Origin: Blasia pusilla
Lineage: Eukaryota > Marchantiophyta > Marchantiopsida > Blasiales
Direction of reading: 5' to 3'
Assembly (NCBI GenBank): GCA_050084515.1
Contig: CM114272.1
Location: forward strand, 54,436,001-54,500,000
Length of the DNA stretch: 64,000 nt
The position numbers and the translations under genes were made by a program. Under the pieces are notes generated by a model. It did not search any database. It saw only the letters and a list, made by a program, of their open reading frames with translations, and was not told the origin of the DNA. Positions within the stretch are counted from its first letter, which is position 1. Each line of letters starts with the position of its first letter. Positions 51,193-62,762 of the stretch are shown here, piece after piece.

Positions 51193-52037
51193 CGGAAAAG
51201 AAGTCCTCTCACGTCCTCTGACCCCATCACACATTTACCATCTCCTCAACAATCTGGTACTCGCCGAACTTGTGAACAACATAATACACCCACATAGCTA
51301 GTTAAATATTCTAAAATATGGGTGACTTATATATTCTAGGAATGTTAGCATGTAAGGATTACTTAAAAATGCATAGTGGAATGCATCCACTTTTCCTTGA
51401 CCAAAGCAATGTATACCATTCGACTTGAGGGGCAAACTTTGCGCCTCCACCATGTTTTTCCTCTAAGTTTGAGTCAAAGGAACACCCATCTCAGCTATGG
51501 CTCAAAACTTACAAGACACTTGCAAGAAACCAGAAATCCCTTGTAGTGGGACAAGTTTTCTTTTCTTCCATCACGCATTGCAAGGGCATGTTGACTAATA
51601 CATCCAATTTCATTTGGGAAAGTTATTTTAGATTAATCAAGAACTTACCACTCTAACATTCTTAACATTACAATTTTAGAATCATTATTACTTGTATTAC
51701 TAAAATTTCTCTTTTTCTTAATCTTTAATGTTTCAAAGTCTAGAGTCACAAAGATCGCCATTAAAGCTACTAGTTAGCTTGCCCATGCTTGCGCACAAAT
51801 TTTTTTTTAAGAATTTAGAAATATTTTCATTTCAAAATTTTAATAGAATTTCCACTTTGAAAGTGGAAATTCTTAAATTTTGAAATATTTCACTTTCTAA
51901 ATATTCTACTTTCTAATTCCACTCCTCCGAATGTAGGGCAGGCCTAAGTGTCGGCCGCGAAAACCCTGGGCCCATACAAACATGTTCCTCCTAGGGACGG
52001 ACTTTGTCCATGTGCAACCTTGAGTAGGGCTACTGCA

Positions 52038-52360
52038 TGAGGATGGCCTCCTCGATTTTAGGGCAACCAACTAGTCCATGAGGCGCCTCTCAAGCATTTT
52101 GTCATTGCATGTCCTTTCTTGCTCCTCTTCCTCCTCCTCCTCCTCGGTATGGAAGGCGTAATCCTCCAAAAGGTTTGATTCCAAAATTGGATCTAACCCA
52201 AGTTCTATTGGAGGACTTTCCCCATCAACATGAGGAACATGTCCAACTATGCATAGTCCCACTAACTCGCATTAGTATTCTCAAATAATCTAAAAAGCGC
52301 TTAAACATATAAAAACTCTATACATTAGGAACTTACCAAGGCTACTAGGATATCTTGATA
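52038..52360 (-). repeat. ~320-bp direct repeat, copy 2
   Basis: Diverged second copy. The minus strand again gives an acidic run and CNDKMLERRLMD. The ~850-bp spacer between the copies is AT-rich and contains no recognised gene. Confidence 0.7.
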
Positions 52361-52548
52361 AGCATAAACGTTTCTTCCTCCCTCCACCTCCACTTCCTCC
52401 TCACTCATTGCTCCTCTCATCCTTGCATTTCCTTCCATCATGGACTAAAAGTGTGGATCCCACCTCTTAGAATCCATGTCCGTGGATATGTCCAGACTTG
52501 TCCATCCATGTCCGTCCTAAGGAATGACTTGTCCATTTTTGTGCAACC

Positions 52549-53437
52549 ATGGACTCATTTGAAGTCTTCATAGGAAGTAAACCTGATTTTTCCTTCCTGA
52601 AAGTATTTGGTTGTATTTGTTATGCTTATGTTCCTTCTGAAAGACGTCAAAAATTAGATCCCAAATCTAAAATATGTATATTTATTGGCTACGCTGATGG
52701 AGCTAAGGGATATAAGTGCTACATTCCATCCTCTAGGCAGCTTATTATTAGTCGCGATGTTGTCTTTGATGAGCTAAAGTCATGGTATGCTCCATTTGAG
52801 CCTATTCCTCCTCTAAACTTGTCTGTTGAGGGGAAGAATATGACTGTAAACCAACAAACATTGCCTTCAAATTCCCCAAGTACTAGTGTAGCATTATGAG
52901 AGATCCTAGATTCGTTAGTTAAATTTATGAGTCCACAGACGAGAAGAGTACGTATTCAGTCTATTGACACTAATCAGAGCTCGAGTCAAATGTCATAGGC
53001 ATCTACCTCTGAACAACAACTTCATAGATCAAGTAGAGTGATCATAGACTCATAAATGAAGGTTTTCTTGTGACACATCATGCATATATGATGACTACCC
53101 TTCAAGAACATGAGCCGGGTTTATTTTGAAGAAGCTGCAAGTAAAGTCAAATGGATTAAAGCTATGGAGGAAGAGCTTGCTGCATTAAGACATCAAAAAA
53201 ACTCGGAGGTGGTTGATATACCTTCCGATAAGGAAACTGTTGGTTGAAAATGGGTTTACAAAATCAAACACAATCAAGATGGTACAATTAACAAATACAA
53301 AGCGAGATTGGTGGCTAAGGGCTATGCACAACAATATGACATTGATTACGAGGAAGCTTTTAGCCCTGTTGCAATTGCAGTAAGTAAGAAGTGGAGATTA
53401 CATCATATGAGCGTTAAGAATGCCTTCTTGAATTTTG
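52549..53437 (+). pseudogene. Ty1/copia integrase tail and start of reverse transcriptase, truncated at both ends
   Basis: The plus strand gives FLKVFGCICYAYVPSERRQK, KICIFIGYADGAKGYKCY and LIISRDVVFDE, the standard copia integrase C-terminus. After a degraded linker, [55 protein letters not shown] and [11 protein letters not shown] give the first part of copia reverse transcriptase. A TGA replaces the residue before KWVYKIK (about 53,245). Some 15 residues are missing after AFSPVA, and the YVDD catalytic half is absent because the homology stops at 53,437. No LTR is visible. This is an old fragment. Confidence 0.88.
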
Positions 53438-53542
53438 TGAGTACTCACTTCTCACTCGGTTCTGCAATTCTGTTCTCGGATTTTGGACTGCTATATACGA
53501 GTTGCCTCGTCTCCCGCTCACCGTTCTTGTTTCATGGTTGTT

Positions 53543-53760
53543 GTGGATCTGGAGTGCTTGCTACTCTTTTCTTTCTCATCGGCCCACATTGCATCTATCA
53601 CACTTGTTCACGTTTGTTTTTCTCTAATCAGCATTGTTTATCATTTTTGTGGATCTCCGGTGCTTGCTACTGTATTGTTTGTCATCGGCCCGCACTGCAT
53701 CTCCCGCACCCGTTTGCGTTTGTTTTGTTGTGGTCAGCATTGCGCATTTACACCCGTAGT
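53543..53760. repeat. ~107-bp tandem duplication
   Basis: TGTGGATCTGGAGTGCTTGC at about 53,543 and TGTGGATCTCCGGTGCTTGC at about 53,649 begin two copies that run through CATCGGCCC and CGTTTGTTTT to TCAGCATTG. The ORFs across it are by-products of this repeat. Confidence 0.8.
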
Positions 53761-56640
53761 TGTAAGGCACTCCACTACCCCAATTTTGTCTCACTATACG
53801 CGTGTGATTTCATCTCGGAACTTTGTTCCTTGGAGTTTCATAGTCAGCATTATCCGTGAAAAAACTTCGAGCTCACTAGTTTAGAGTGCCATAGACGCCC
53901 TCAGATTACACACACTTTCCTCTAGAACCTCGTCCTAGGATTGTTCGCTATGAAGCGGCGAAGCACTATCGTCATCGGGTTCGAAGGCACCAAGGCGCAT
54001 AGTTCCCAACATTCTCTATCGGTAAGGAAATTTCCATTATTGTTGTCTTTCCCTTTCCCATTTGTCCCTTCCATCTGTTAGACCGAATGATTCAGGCTTC
54101 AATTTTCCAATCGATAGTTGTCTCCATGCCATAAGTGTCGTGTTTCGACCATGATCTTGCGATTTCCATTTTCATGTTTGTTGTCTTGCCTTCTTGCCTT
54201 CCTTTGGTTTCTAATGTCAGAGTAGAGAGAGAATTGTTGGGTGCCGGAGGGCTCCATCCAAGAACTATGGTGCATGTGAACAACAACAGCTTCATCCGAC
54301 ACCTCGAGACAAAGTTATGCATAAACACCCTACTGAACCTCTACGCCATCAACATGGTAGAAGTCTACATGTTGGCTAGCTAAGATGTAACATACTAGAT
54401 AGAGATCTCTTGGTTGTCATTTGACCAAAATTTGGTTCTATTTATGACAAAATTGTGTAGAATTGCACAAGAAGTAATCCACCAAACTAAAATTTGGTTG
54501 CCATTATTGCCTTTAATATTTTGAACTCATATAAGGAATTCCATCTAGATTTAAGCACGCACATGTATATTGATAACTCTCATGTGCGCAAGGCATTTAA
54601 ATCATGTATCACTATCTAGTGAAACGATGTGAAAAACATGAACTAAATGGGATAAGGTGAGTAGTTGTTGTCCCCCAACAAATATCGATATCTATCCAAG
54701 TTTCCTTGGTTCTTCATCCTTTTGCACAAATCAAAAAGCTTCAACCCATGAAGTCTTGGACTGACTTTACCATACCTCCAAATGATATTGAAAGCCCATT
54801 TTAGAAATATGTTATTACCAATTCATTTGAGCTTCATTGCACAATGAAAAGTGTTTGGGTGAGAACTAGACCTATAAAATTAAAGACTCATGTTCCTTCT
54901 ACCATCATTGACAAACTTCACATCCAAAGAGAAATCCAACCTCTAATCAAAGTGTTTGGTTAATCTCAAAAAGTGTATTCTCGAGAAACTATGTACATTC
55001 AAGAATCCTTGCTCAAAGGAACTCCCAAGAAAGCCACGCCCAAATTAATTCAACCACTCGAACTCACTATGCATTCTTTTAAGCAACCTATGAAGCAACA
55101 ATTGCATACAACACCCTATCATTCCTTGCGATATTCTACATAAAAAAGAGAACATATATTGAAGGCATTTACAATTATCATTATGTGCAAATTGGTCCAA
55201 CATAATGGCTAAATGCATAACCTTGTGAACTTGTAATTGGAACTTTTTTTAATGGGCGTGTTGATGGTCTCCAATGCTACTCACAATTCCAATTGTATTG
55301 AAAAAAAGTTTCAATGAAGTTTTTATTTTATAAACCTTTTCCGATGTTCACGTGCCTCCTTCTATGCATGTGGAAAACATCTCCATTGAAGTAGTCATGG
55401 CCATTTAATTGTGCAAGCACAAGTTCATCTTAGTCCATTTGTTTGTCCATGGATTCTTCATCCTTCAATTACAAGAAGTCAAATAACTTGACATAATAAA
55501 TGGGTTTAAGTAAATGGGTTCTCTATGTTCTATGTATGATCTTGGTTTCAAGCATGACCTCCAATCAAATAATGGTGATAAAAGTTAATCATGTTCATCT
55601 TGAGTGTACTTTTTTCCATGTCCAGCCTCTTATTCCCAAAATAGACAAAGACCTTAGGGGATATTGCATATGCTTATTTTCTTGGGGAATTTGGGAGACA
55701 TAAAGTGAGATAATATGTATTGTGTGGGATGTTTGGGGGGTGGTTCTCTTTGAAGCTTCTTAATTCCACACCGGGCATGTCACTAGCATGGGTGAATATC
55801 ATGGTTCATTGTCAAATCAGAATTGAGGGAAACTATTTAGTCATTGAAGCCAATCCTACATTCCATAATCATAAATGAAGATTCATAAACTTTGAGTTCT
55901 TGGTAACCAAATTCACCTCCAACAATTTTTTTGCGGTGTGAGCTCCGTCTTTACAAGAGTTTTCTCTTGCTCCCTTCACGCTTGGCTATGCCTCTCTTTA
56001 CACATCCACAAGAAATTGCTCGAATTCTAAACGAGTGCGGGGCTTTTTGAGAGCGTGGGAAGAAATCACTCATGTGGAAAGAGTGATTTGAATTGTAAAT
56101 GGAATCCATGCATATGGATTATACGAAGAGAGAAAAAATAATCATTATGTGTAAAGGCGTAAATCTATATTATTCATTTGGAAACACATTCGAGTTTGAC
56201 AACTACAAAAACTCCTACATCAAGAAAAAAATTTAAATTTGTATATAACATGAATAGTCCTTTGCTCCATGCATGGCACTAATACCGCGTAAATTCAGAC
56301 TAGTAGGTTATGATTTGTATGATTTTCTCCCATAGAATTCCTCAGCAATGCTCATTTTGCCAATTAAGCTAAGCGGTCTTGAAGAAACATACAAGAAAAG
56401 TTCTTCACAAGCAGTGGCACCGAATCTGTCACCTCCCCTCATCGTTCACCACCTCACACATTCGAATCGTCTTCATGCCATCACATGCTATTTAATCACC
56501 ACTACCCGCATACGTTTGTGAACGAAACTGTCACAACCCAACCGGCTCACTCTCGAGAGCTTGAAACTCAAAGGGAGTAACGGTGAAGAGCCTCCACCTA
56601 CGAACTACAATCCTGCCAAACGGCGATCATCCGGAGGACT
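53761..56640. other. No gene recognised
   Basis: Mostly AT-rich. ORFs under 85 codons, such as 54,135-54,383 and 55,500-55,703, show no known domain and no repeat structure. Nothing specific is supported. Confidence 0.5.
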
Positions 56641-56690
56641 CATCAACAGGGGCTGATGGGTGCTGCAAGTCAGTGGGAGAAACTGACTAG

Positions 56691-57010
56691 TAGGACGTGT
56701 CACTTGGTGTCCCGTGGCTTTCCAGTTGTAGAGGTGCCCGTGCCCCCCCTCACGGGAACCCCGTATGCCTCCGTTGAGCCCTGTAGACCAGACAAGACGA
56801 GAATGTCATTAGTTGGGGTCTGCATACTTTCCCGCCTTTTCCCGGGAGAAAATGACTCGCCCTATTAGGGCGTGTCACTTGGTGTCGCGTGGCTTTCCAT
56901 GGGAGACATCGCACAGTTGTAGAGGAGGTGCCCGTGCCCGCCCCCCTCACGGGCTCCCCGTGGGCCTCCGTTGAGCCCTGCAGACCAGACTCTCACGAGT
57001 TGAAACCTGC
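56691..57010. repeat. ~180-bp imperfect tandem duplication
   Basis: CGTGTCACTTGGTGTC(C/G)CGTGG starts copies at about 56,694 and 56,871. Both continue with GTTGTAGAGG, GTGCCCGTGCCC, CCTCACGGG and CCTCCGTTGAGCCCTG. The second copy has an insertion, CATGGGAGACATCGCA, after GGCTTTC. Confidence 0.8.
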
Positions 57011-58084
57011 AGAATTCCCCGCCCCTTTCTGTCCTAACTTCATGCGGCGTCCTCATATTTAAGTGACATGCCCTATTTACATACTGTTCTAAATGGCAAT
57101 CGGGGACGAACTTGTCGAAGGGAGCTTAATGGGAAGTCCTTTCCCCGGTGAACTCCGGAGCCATCGCTACATATCTTCTCTGTCCCTGGAACTTGCGATA
57201 ATCGTGGCACTGGGAGAGACTAGGCAGAGCAATCGATGTAATTCACTGATCAAATTCAGGAAGACTTTGGACGTTTTCAACAACAGAGTAATCAAAGGTT
57301 AAGGAAATTGTGGAACTATAAACTCTGGAGTTTGTAGTTTCATGATGCCATGCGACAGGTGTAGTTGGTGGGACTGTGGCTTCGGCGTATTCTCACGATC
57401 CAGAGCGACATGATGCATTGCATCCTGACAATGCACTTCCCTTGAATCGTCGTCACGATGCACTTCACTTCACTTTTTGGAGACCCGCGTTGAATGCGAT
57501 GTGAACTTCCTGGCGTAAGATATGTCGAGACTGCCAATGGCATGAACTAGTAAGCCTTCTACATTTCAGTGTGACTGTGAGACGTCGTTTTTCTCGTATG
57601 CCTGAAGTTTGAGAGACAAGTTTTCATAATCACCGACAGATCACTAACAAGCACCGATCGCTGGCCAACATCCAAATTAATGTCTACGGATTCTAATTTG
57701 AATTTAAGTAAGCGGTGATAATAACACATCATTTGTCGAAGAAACCTCAAGAACAGAGATAGAATCGCACGGATCTAGTCGACCTCTCTTGACTTTGCCA
57801 CAAAGAAATCATAAGTTGCATCCAATGTAACCGAAAATGCGATGCAGGATTTCAGATTAGGGTAGATTGTTCAGACTTGAAAATAACGGAGTAGAATGTC
57901 TACCAGTTCAATCCGATGACACGCAGATTAAGTAAAAAAAATCTACGCAGGTGATGTGCATGCAGTCAATCGCAACTCGTCGTCTAATGTCGAAGCAATC
58001 ACACCTGTCAAGATTTCAATCTCGAGATCTGAATCAGAACGATCAAACGAATCGGTTAGGGAGAGGAGTTCAAGAAGTGTTGGG
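57011..58084. other. No gene recognised
   Basis: Only short ORFs without recognisable motifs. No RNA gene or repeat is evident. Confidence 0.5.
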
Positions 58085-58410
58085 TCTGCGACATGATTTG
58101 AGTACTCGAATTATCCACATGCCTCCTGTACATCTCTACATGTGGACTAAAGCGTCTCGTGATGATCACGAGGAACCAAGCGTTCGAGAAATACTGTATG
58201 GGTTAGAACATGAGACGCAAGTTATCCGCAAGCCTGTGCATCTCTACTGCTACGCGGGGTCTGATATTGATCACAAGTAACCTCTGGCAAGCGTTTGACG
58301 AACAGGACCCTAAGACAAGGGACTCAAATTACCCGCTTACAAGAGGGGTACATCTATACTATAGGGAGCTTTATGGTCTTGTAATGACCATCAGAAACCA
58401 AGTGTTCTCG
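58085..58410. repeat. Degenerate ~108-bp tandem array, three units
   Basis: The word GTRCATCTCTACWNNTG occurs near 58,128, 58,235 and (as GTACATCTATACT) 58,346. Each is preceded by a drifting RAATTAYCCRCATGC-like stretch and followed by a GGT(C/A)T(T/G)-rich segment. Divergence is strong. Confidence 0.5.
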
Positions 58411-58549
58411 TGGGAGAGCACACAATGACTGGAACATGAGTCTGAATGCAAGTGTTGAGGAAAAATTTCACCTCGCCTGTAGCACCTAACCATACGATGC
58501 CTTCTTACACGATATGGTACATGTACATAACCGAACTTTAAACCGTCAC

Positions 58550-58940
58550 AGTTTAATTCATCAATTCTCCAGAGTCGGTCAGCAATCTCGATCGAAGGTA
58601 TCAATGTTGCGGCTGACCTTTCAACAAGTGATTCGATCGAAAGATCTGCCTCAAGAGTCGAAAAATGTTTTAAAGTTGAACTTTGAGGAGTGAATCAAGA
58701 CACCAGTGTTGATCCAATCGTCGGCCATTTAATTCCAGGAGCACAGATTGCTTGCAATCTGTGCTCCTGGAATTAAATGGCCAACGATTATTCATTGGAA
58801 TTGATTGACTCCTCAAACGTTCAACCAATAAAACATTTTTCGACTCTTGAACCTAATCTTTCGAATCTTGTTGAAAGGTCAGCAACATTGTAGGATACCT
58901 TCGAGATAAGGCCGACTCTGGAGAATTGATGAATTAAACT
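58550..58940. repeat. 391-bp foldback element (near-complete inverted repeat)
   Basis: The two halves are reverse complements along about 190 bp. The outer ends AGTTTAATTCATCAATTCTC and GAGAATTGATGAATTAAACT match exactly. The inner arms GGCCATTTAATTCCAGGAGC and then ACAGATTG are perfect around a CTTG loop (centre about 58,753). Mismatches and small gaps lie in the middle of the arms (about 58,590-58,720). No ORF. A MITE or foldback transposon, or an inverted-repeat small-RNA locus, would look like this. No clear target-site duplication is visible. Confidence 0.92.
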
Positions 58941-59525
58941 TCATTACTCTCTTCGACGCTTGGCTAAGCCTTCGATTCGGTTGAAATGGTCATAACGGGC
59001 TTTGGATCGAGGACTGACAATCGTAGTGTTACGATGACAACTCTACTGTAACATCTGCTCCTTCAAAACTTGGCAGTGAATGGGACAAGAATCACAAACT
59101 TTCGCACCTTCACTTGACATGCCGGCATGAAGGAGCGTTCACGGTACACTGTCAGGTCTCTGAAATCCCAAATTAAGCCTTCAATCCCCAACTCATCGGA
59201 ACGCGACCGTCTTACTTACGTCCATCTCCAAAGAGAAATCCTCAATTGAGCTCAATTTTCTCATTCTTATTAGTTTAGGCTTCTTGCTGGCAGTTCCAAG
59301 TTGAATCTTTTCCCATTGAATCCTCAAATAGAACAGGACCTGCCGTACCTTGAGAGATGGATCTTAAAGCGACGGAGATGGATTTAGTGTTCGGCTTCCA
59401 GGAATGACTCAAAATCACGGGACTGGTCCTGGAGCCGCCTTGTATCGGTGGTAGTCAATTGCATACAGCTTCGTCGTTGGCATCTAATATCATGGTTCAT
59501 AACTTCTTCGCATTTGGAAAATCGA

Positions 59526-60806
59526 TCAGCACTTGCAGTTCAAGTTTCTGAGAGTTGTCGAGAGTTTTTTGAACATTTCCTCTTTCTGTTTCGCTCGACG
59601 TGTGACACCTTTGGGACGGAAGGTGAGCGCACATTCTGGATCATCGTAGAAAACTGGTGGGGATTGCGGACGAGGTGACGTGATTGTGTCCGGAATTTTT
59701 AAAGGATCTGAAGCAGTAACCGGCACAAGTTCAATCGGATCCGGTGGACCCCTCGGTAACTTCCAGGGCTCTGCCTTGAGAGATTTGGTGAAAAGCTTGT
59801 AGCATTCCTCTTTCTCGCAAGCCAAGCACGGGCACCTGATCAGCTCGTGCCTCCTCTGGCAAATTGCGTACTTTTGGTAGTTCTTCTTCTTCTTCTTCTT
59901 CGGCTGAGGCTCCTCTTCCTCGACCATGGGAATGGGAAAGGTGTTCGCCACCACTTCATCCTCCTCAACATGCTCCAACTTCATGAATATACTCTTCCTG
60001 GAGCCTCCAGCGCCTCTGAGACGATCTTTCACCCTGCGTTTCCAGGGTTTGTATTTCTTCTTCGGATTCCCATCTGCATCGAGATCATCAGGCGGCGGAA
60101 CGTATGGTATCCGCTCTGGGTCCTCGTCATCCTCGTCTTCTTCCCGAGGGCGATCCGTGACTTTCATGAAAATGCTTGTACCAGCTGCTTTCAGGGGGTC
60201 TTTCACTCTGCGTTTGATAGACCCACGCTCCTCGGGAGTCACCCCCGGCTCGAGGTTGCTGTAAGGCTTGTCCTCCTCATTGGATTCATCCAGAGGATCA
60301 TGCCACACAAATGTCGACGGACGCCCGAAACCGTTGTAGAGTCCTTTGGGATCCGGATTGCCCGGCGGCCGCTCGTAAATTCCTCGCGGATTCATGCTCT
60401 CCCTTCGGTCCGACATCCTCCTCTTTTGGAGCATTTCCCTGAAAATCTCGGATTTGGATTTTACCTTCGGAAGTTTGAATATATCCTTTTGATTTTCTTC
60501 GGGCTTTTTCTTTTTCGGCACTAGGTGCTTGCGCGTCATGTAGTAGATGTCCCGCGTAGGGACAGCCCAATCTTTTGTCTGATCATATTGCATGTGGTAC
60601 TTATTTCGGAATTGATCTCCGCAAGGCAACATCTCCATGGTGAAGTAGTGGTATTTCTGATCTCTGCCATGCTTGAAATCATCGTCAGGATTGTCTCGTT
60701 CGTCTTTCACCATGAACGACTCGAGCTTCATGAACACGTTTCCCTCCGTAGAAAACGCATCCTTCACCCGACGAGTCACCTCGATCAGTTTCTTCTGCTT
60801 TTCCAT
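59526..60806 (-). CDS. Uncharacterised 426-residue protein with repeated RRVKD...IFMK motif
   Basis: A single open frame from ATG at 60,806 to a stop at 59,526. I do not recognise the family. A short motif recurs: TRRVKDAFSTEGNVFMKLES (residues 11-30), KRRVKDPLKAAGTSIFMKV (198-216) and KRRVKDRLRGAGGSRKSIFM with KL (256-277), plus a fainter TRRAKQKEEMFKKL (402-415). Between them are Pro/Gly-rich, acidic (EEDEDDEDPE) and Lys-rich (PKKKKKKNY) linkers. A Cys cluster, CQRRHELIRCPCLACEKEEC (316-335), could bind metal. No signal peptide or membrane segment is seen. The protein is hydrophilic, probably cytoplasmic or nuclear. Length, clean frame and structured repeats argue for a real gene. Codon use is GC-balanced, unlike the nearby repeats. 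A scaffold or structural role is only a guess. Confidence 0.75.
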   Translation of the reverse strand: MEKQKKLIEVTRRVKDAFSTEGNVFMKLESFMVKDERDNPDDDFKHGRDQKYHYFTMEMLPCGDQFRNKYHMQYDQTKDWAVPTRDIYYMTRKHLVPKKKKPEENQKDIFKLPKVKSKSEIFREMLQKRRMSDRRESMNPRGIYERPPGNPDPKGLYNGFGRPSTFVWHDPLDESNEEDKPYSNLEPGVTPEERGSIKRRVKDPLKAAGTSIFMKVTDRPREEDEDDEDPERIPYVPPPDDLDADGNPKKKYKPWKRRVKDRLRGAGGSRKSIFMKLEHVEEDEVVANTFPIPMVEEEEPQPKKKKKKNYQKYAICQRRHELIRCPCLACEKEECYKLFTKSLKAEPWKLPRGPPDPIELVPVTASDPLKIPDTITSPRPQSPPVFYDDPECALTFRPKGVTRRAKQKEEMFKKLSTTLRNLNCKC

Positions 60807-60809
60807 CGC

Positions 60810-62750
60810 TTAAATGTCTAGGATTGGGCCCGCGCGATGTCCTCAGAAGACGGCTAGCCAAGATTGCCAAGAAGCAGCAAGAGTTACCTCTCTCGCAATT
60901 GCTTCGCGTGCTTGGAACGTGAGGGTACTCGCTTGTGAGGAAGAGTTTCAAGCTTACATCGGCTCCAACCCTGACGATCTGATCAGGCTCCTGCATTCTG
61001 GACCCCGCGGTAATACTGATTGCCCTCGGATTCGAGTATACGAAAGGTGCTTCAAAACTTCATGCACTCGTGAGGAGGTCGCGCATTCGCGAGACCACGG
61101 ACGATCAAATTCTACACCTGAAACAACTCGGAACTTATTTAGCGCCATGATGTTAGACCAAAATCAGCCTGGGACTCTGATTGGATCAAGAAAAACTCCG
61201 AACTACATGCCCAGTCCTAATTCTGATGAGAGATGGCGCGCTGCCCCCACACGGCCGCTGCTATTCCTGAGTTCTTAGACGTGAAAGCTCGTGAAAGCTG
61301 TCTCTGAACAGGGGAATGAGCCCTCTGAACGGTCAAGTCTGGCTGATCACTCTGTCAGCAACATCTCGTTACAGACTGAGATTTCTCTTACTGATGATGT
61401 GCGCACGCCGTCTAATTTCTGGACGCAGGAGTTGAGTGCATCCTCTGCAAAGCAATTGCTCCAAACCAGACTAATCCCTCGCTCGCGTTCTTGCAGATGA
61501 GGGGACCATTGCGCGTGCTTGAGAAGCTGCTGGAAATTTGACGGCCATGACGGAGGCCCTCAAAGCCATGGTAAGTCTTGAAAACCTCATGAGAAAATCC
61601 TCAATCAATCAATGTCAATCGAGTTTTTGATTGTTGATTACGACTGCTACACACGTTCGGTCTACCTAGAGATCGCCACCCTCCTTGCGGCAAGAAAGCA
61701 ACCGCGTCGGTTCATACACAAAGCGTCTCCCCTGAAATGTCTATATTCGTATCACAAATCCGAGTTACGTGTACACGTTACTCCCTCGGGTTCGCGAAGT
61801 AATCACAATCCACATCCCCATCTAGATTTTGAGCAGTTGCAGCTTACATCAAACTTTGTCTTGACGACCGCCATGGATCATGCGGGGACGGAGCGTTGAG
61901 ATGTACTTATCTCATACCATCGAGGCTTGCGGAGACGCTCCCACATTCGGACGACCGCATCGGACTCACCTCTGACATGAATATCGGAACGTCGTAGAAA
62001 CCGCACACGTGTTAAATCTATAAATGCTTGCCTGACAACCGCTGTCGGCACCCTCACCTAACTGTACTCACTGGAGGCAGTGAACCTATTGCCCAATAGT
62101 GTACAGAGTGCCGTTTGGGATGAAGAAGCTTGGGCCCTTCACCCTCCAGCGTGTGCGAGTCGGTTACCCCGCTGCATAAGCTGGAGGCGGGCTTCTCCTG
62201 TTCAAGTCGTGCACTTGGTTGCAGTCCGAAGTGAAAAATTGTGTAGGGTATTCTTCATAACCCACAGCTACAGGAATCACGAGAAAACCAACGCATAGTC
62301 GCGATGATCTTTCAGGGTAACCTACCAAAACCCGTTTGGGAACTGTGTCGAAGCCAAACTCTGGGGCAGTTCGCTACGCACGAACTCTGCTAGGGAAGTC
62401 CAGACCCTTCGAGGAACACGAGCCAAGCAAATCTTCTTGTTGTCTGACCAAAGAACACCACTCACATCACCTTCCTGCTTTGCCGCACAGAATTGCACGG
62501 AATCTCAGGACGGAAAACAGATATATGATTCCCGAAACTCGGTTATCTCGCTTGAAGGCTGAGGTGAGAAGTGCTCGCGGAGGGTTTTGAGGTTTGGGGT
62601 ACAGCAGACGCCGGTCGTCGAACCGATGTGTAATGGGGGAAAACAGATCGGATTACGCGAGATGAAGAGAAGGCAGGCTGCGGGATCTTTGAGATTGAGT
62701 CATTGAAGTGATTAACCTTTCGAGAGAAAGGGAACTTGAGTACGGAGTAG
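60810..62750. other. No gene recognised between the RRVKD gene and the UVH3-like gene
   Basis: This should hold the promoter and 5' UTR of the minus-strand gene at 59.5-60.8 kb and the 3' flank of the gene at 62.8 kb. Several ORFs of 60-155 codons exist, the longest on the plus strand at 60,814-61,278, but none has a domain, repeat or splice pattern that supports it. Confidence 0.4.
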
Positions 62751-62762
62751 GATTTTACATTT

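Noticed and set aside
59847-60524. 225-codon plus-strand ORF, Leu/Phe-rich
   Set aside because: Antisense of the RRVKD-motif gene. The Leu/Phe richness comes from its Lys/Glu codons.
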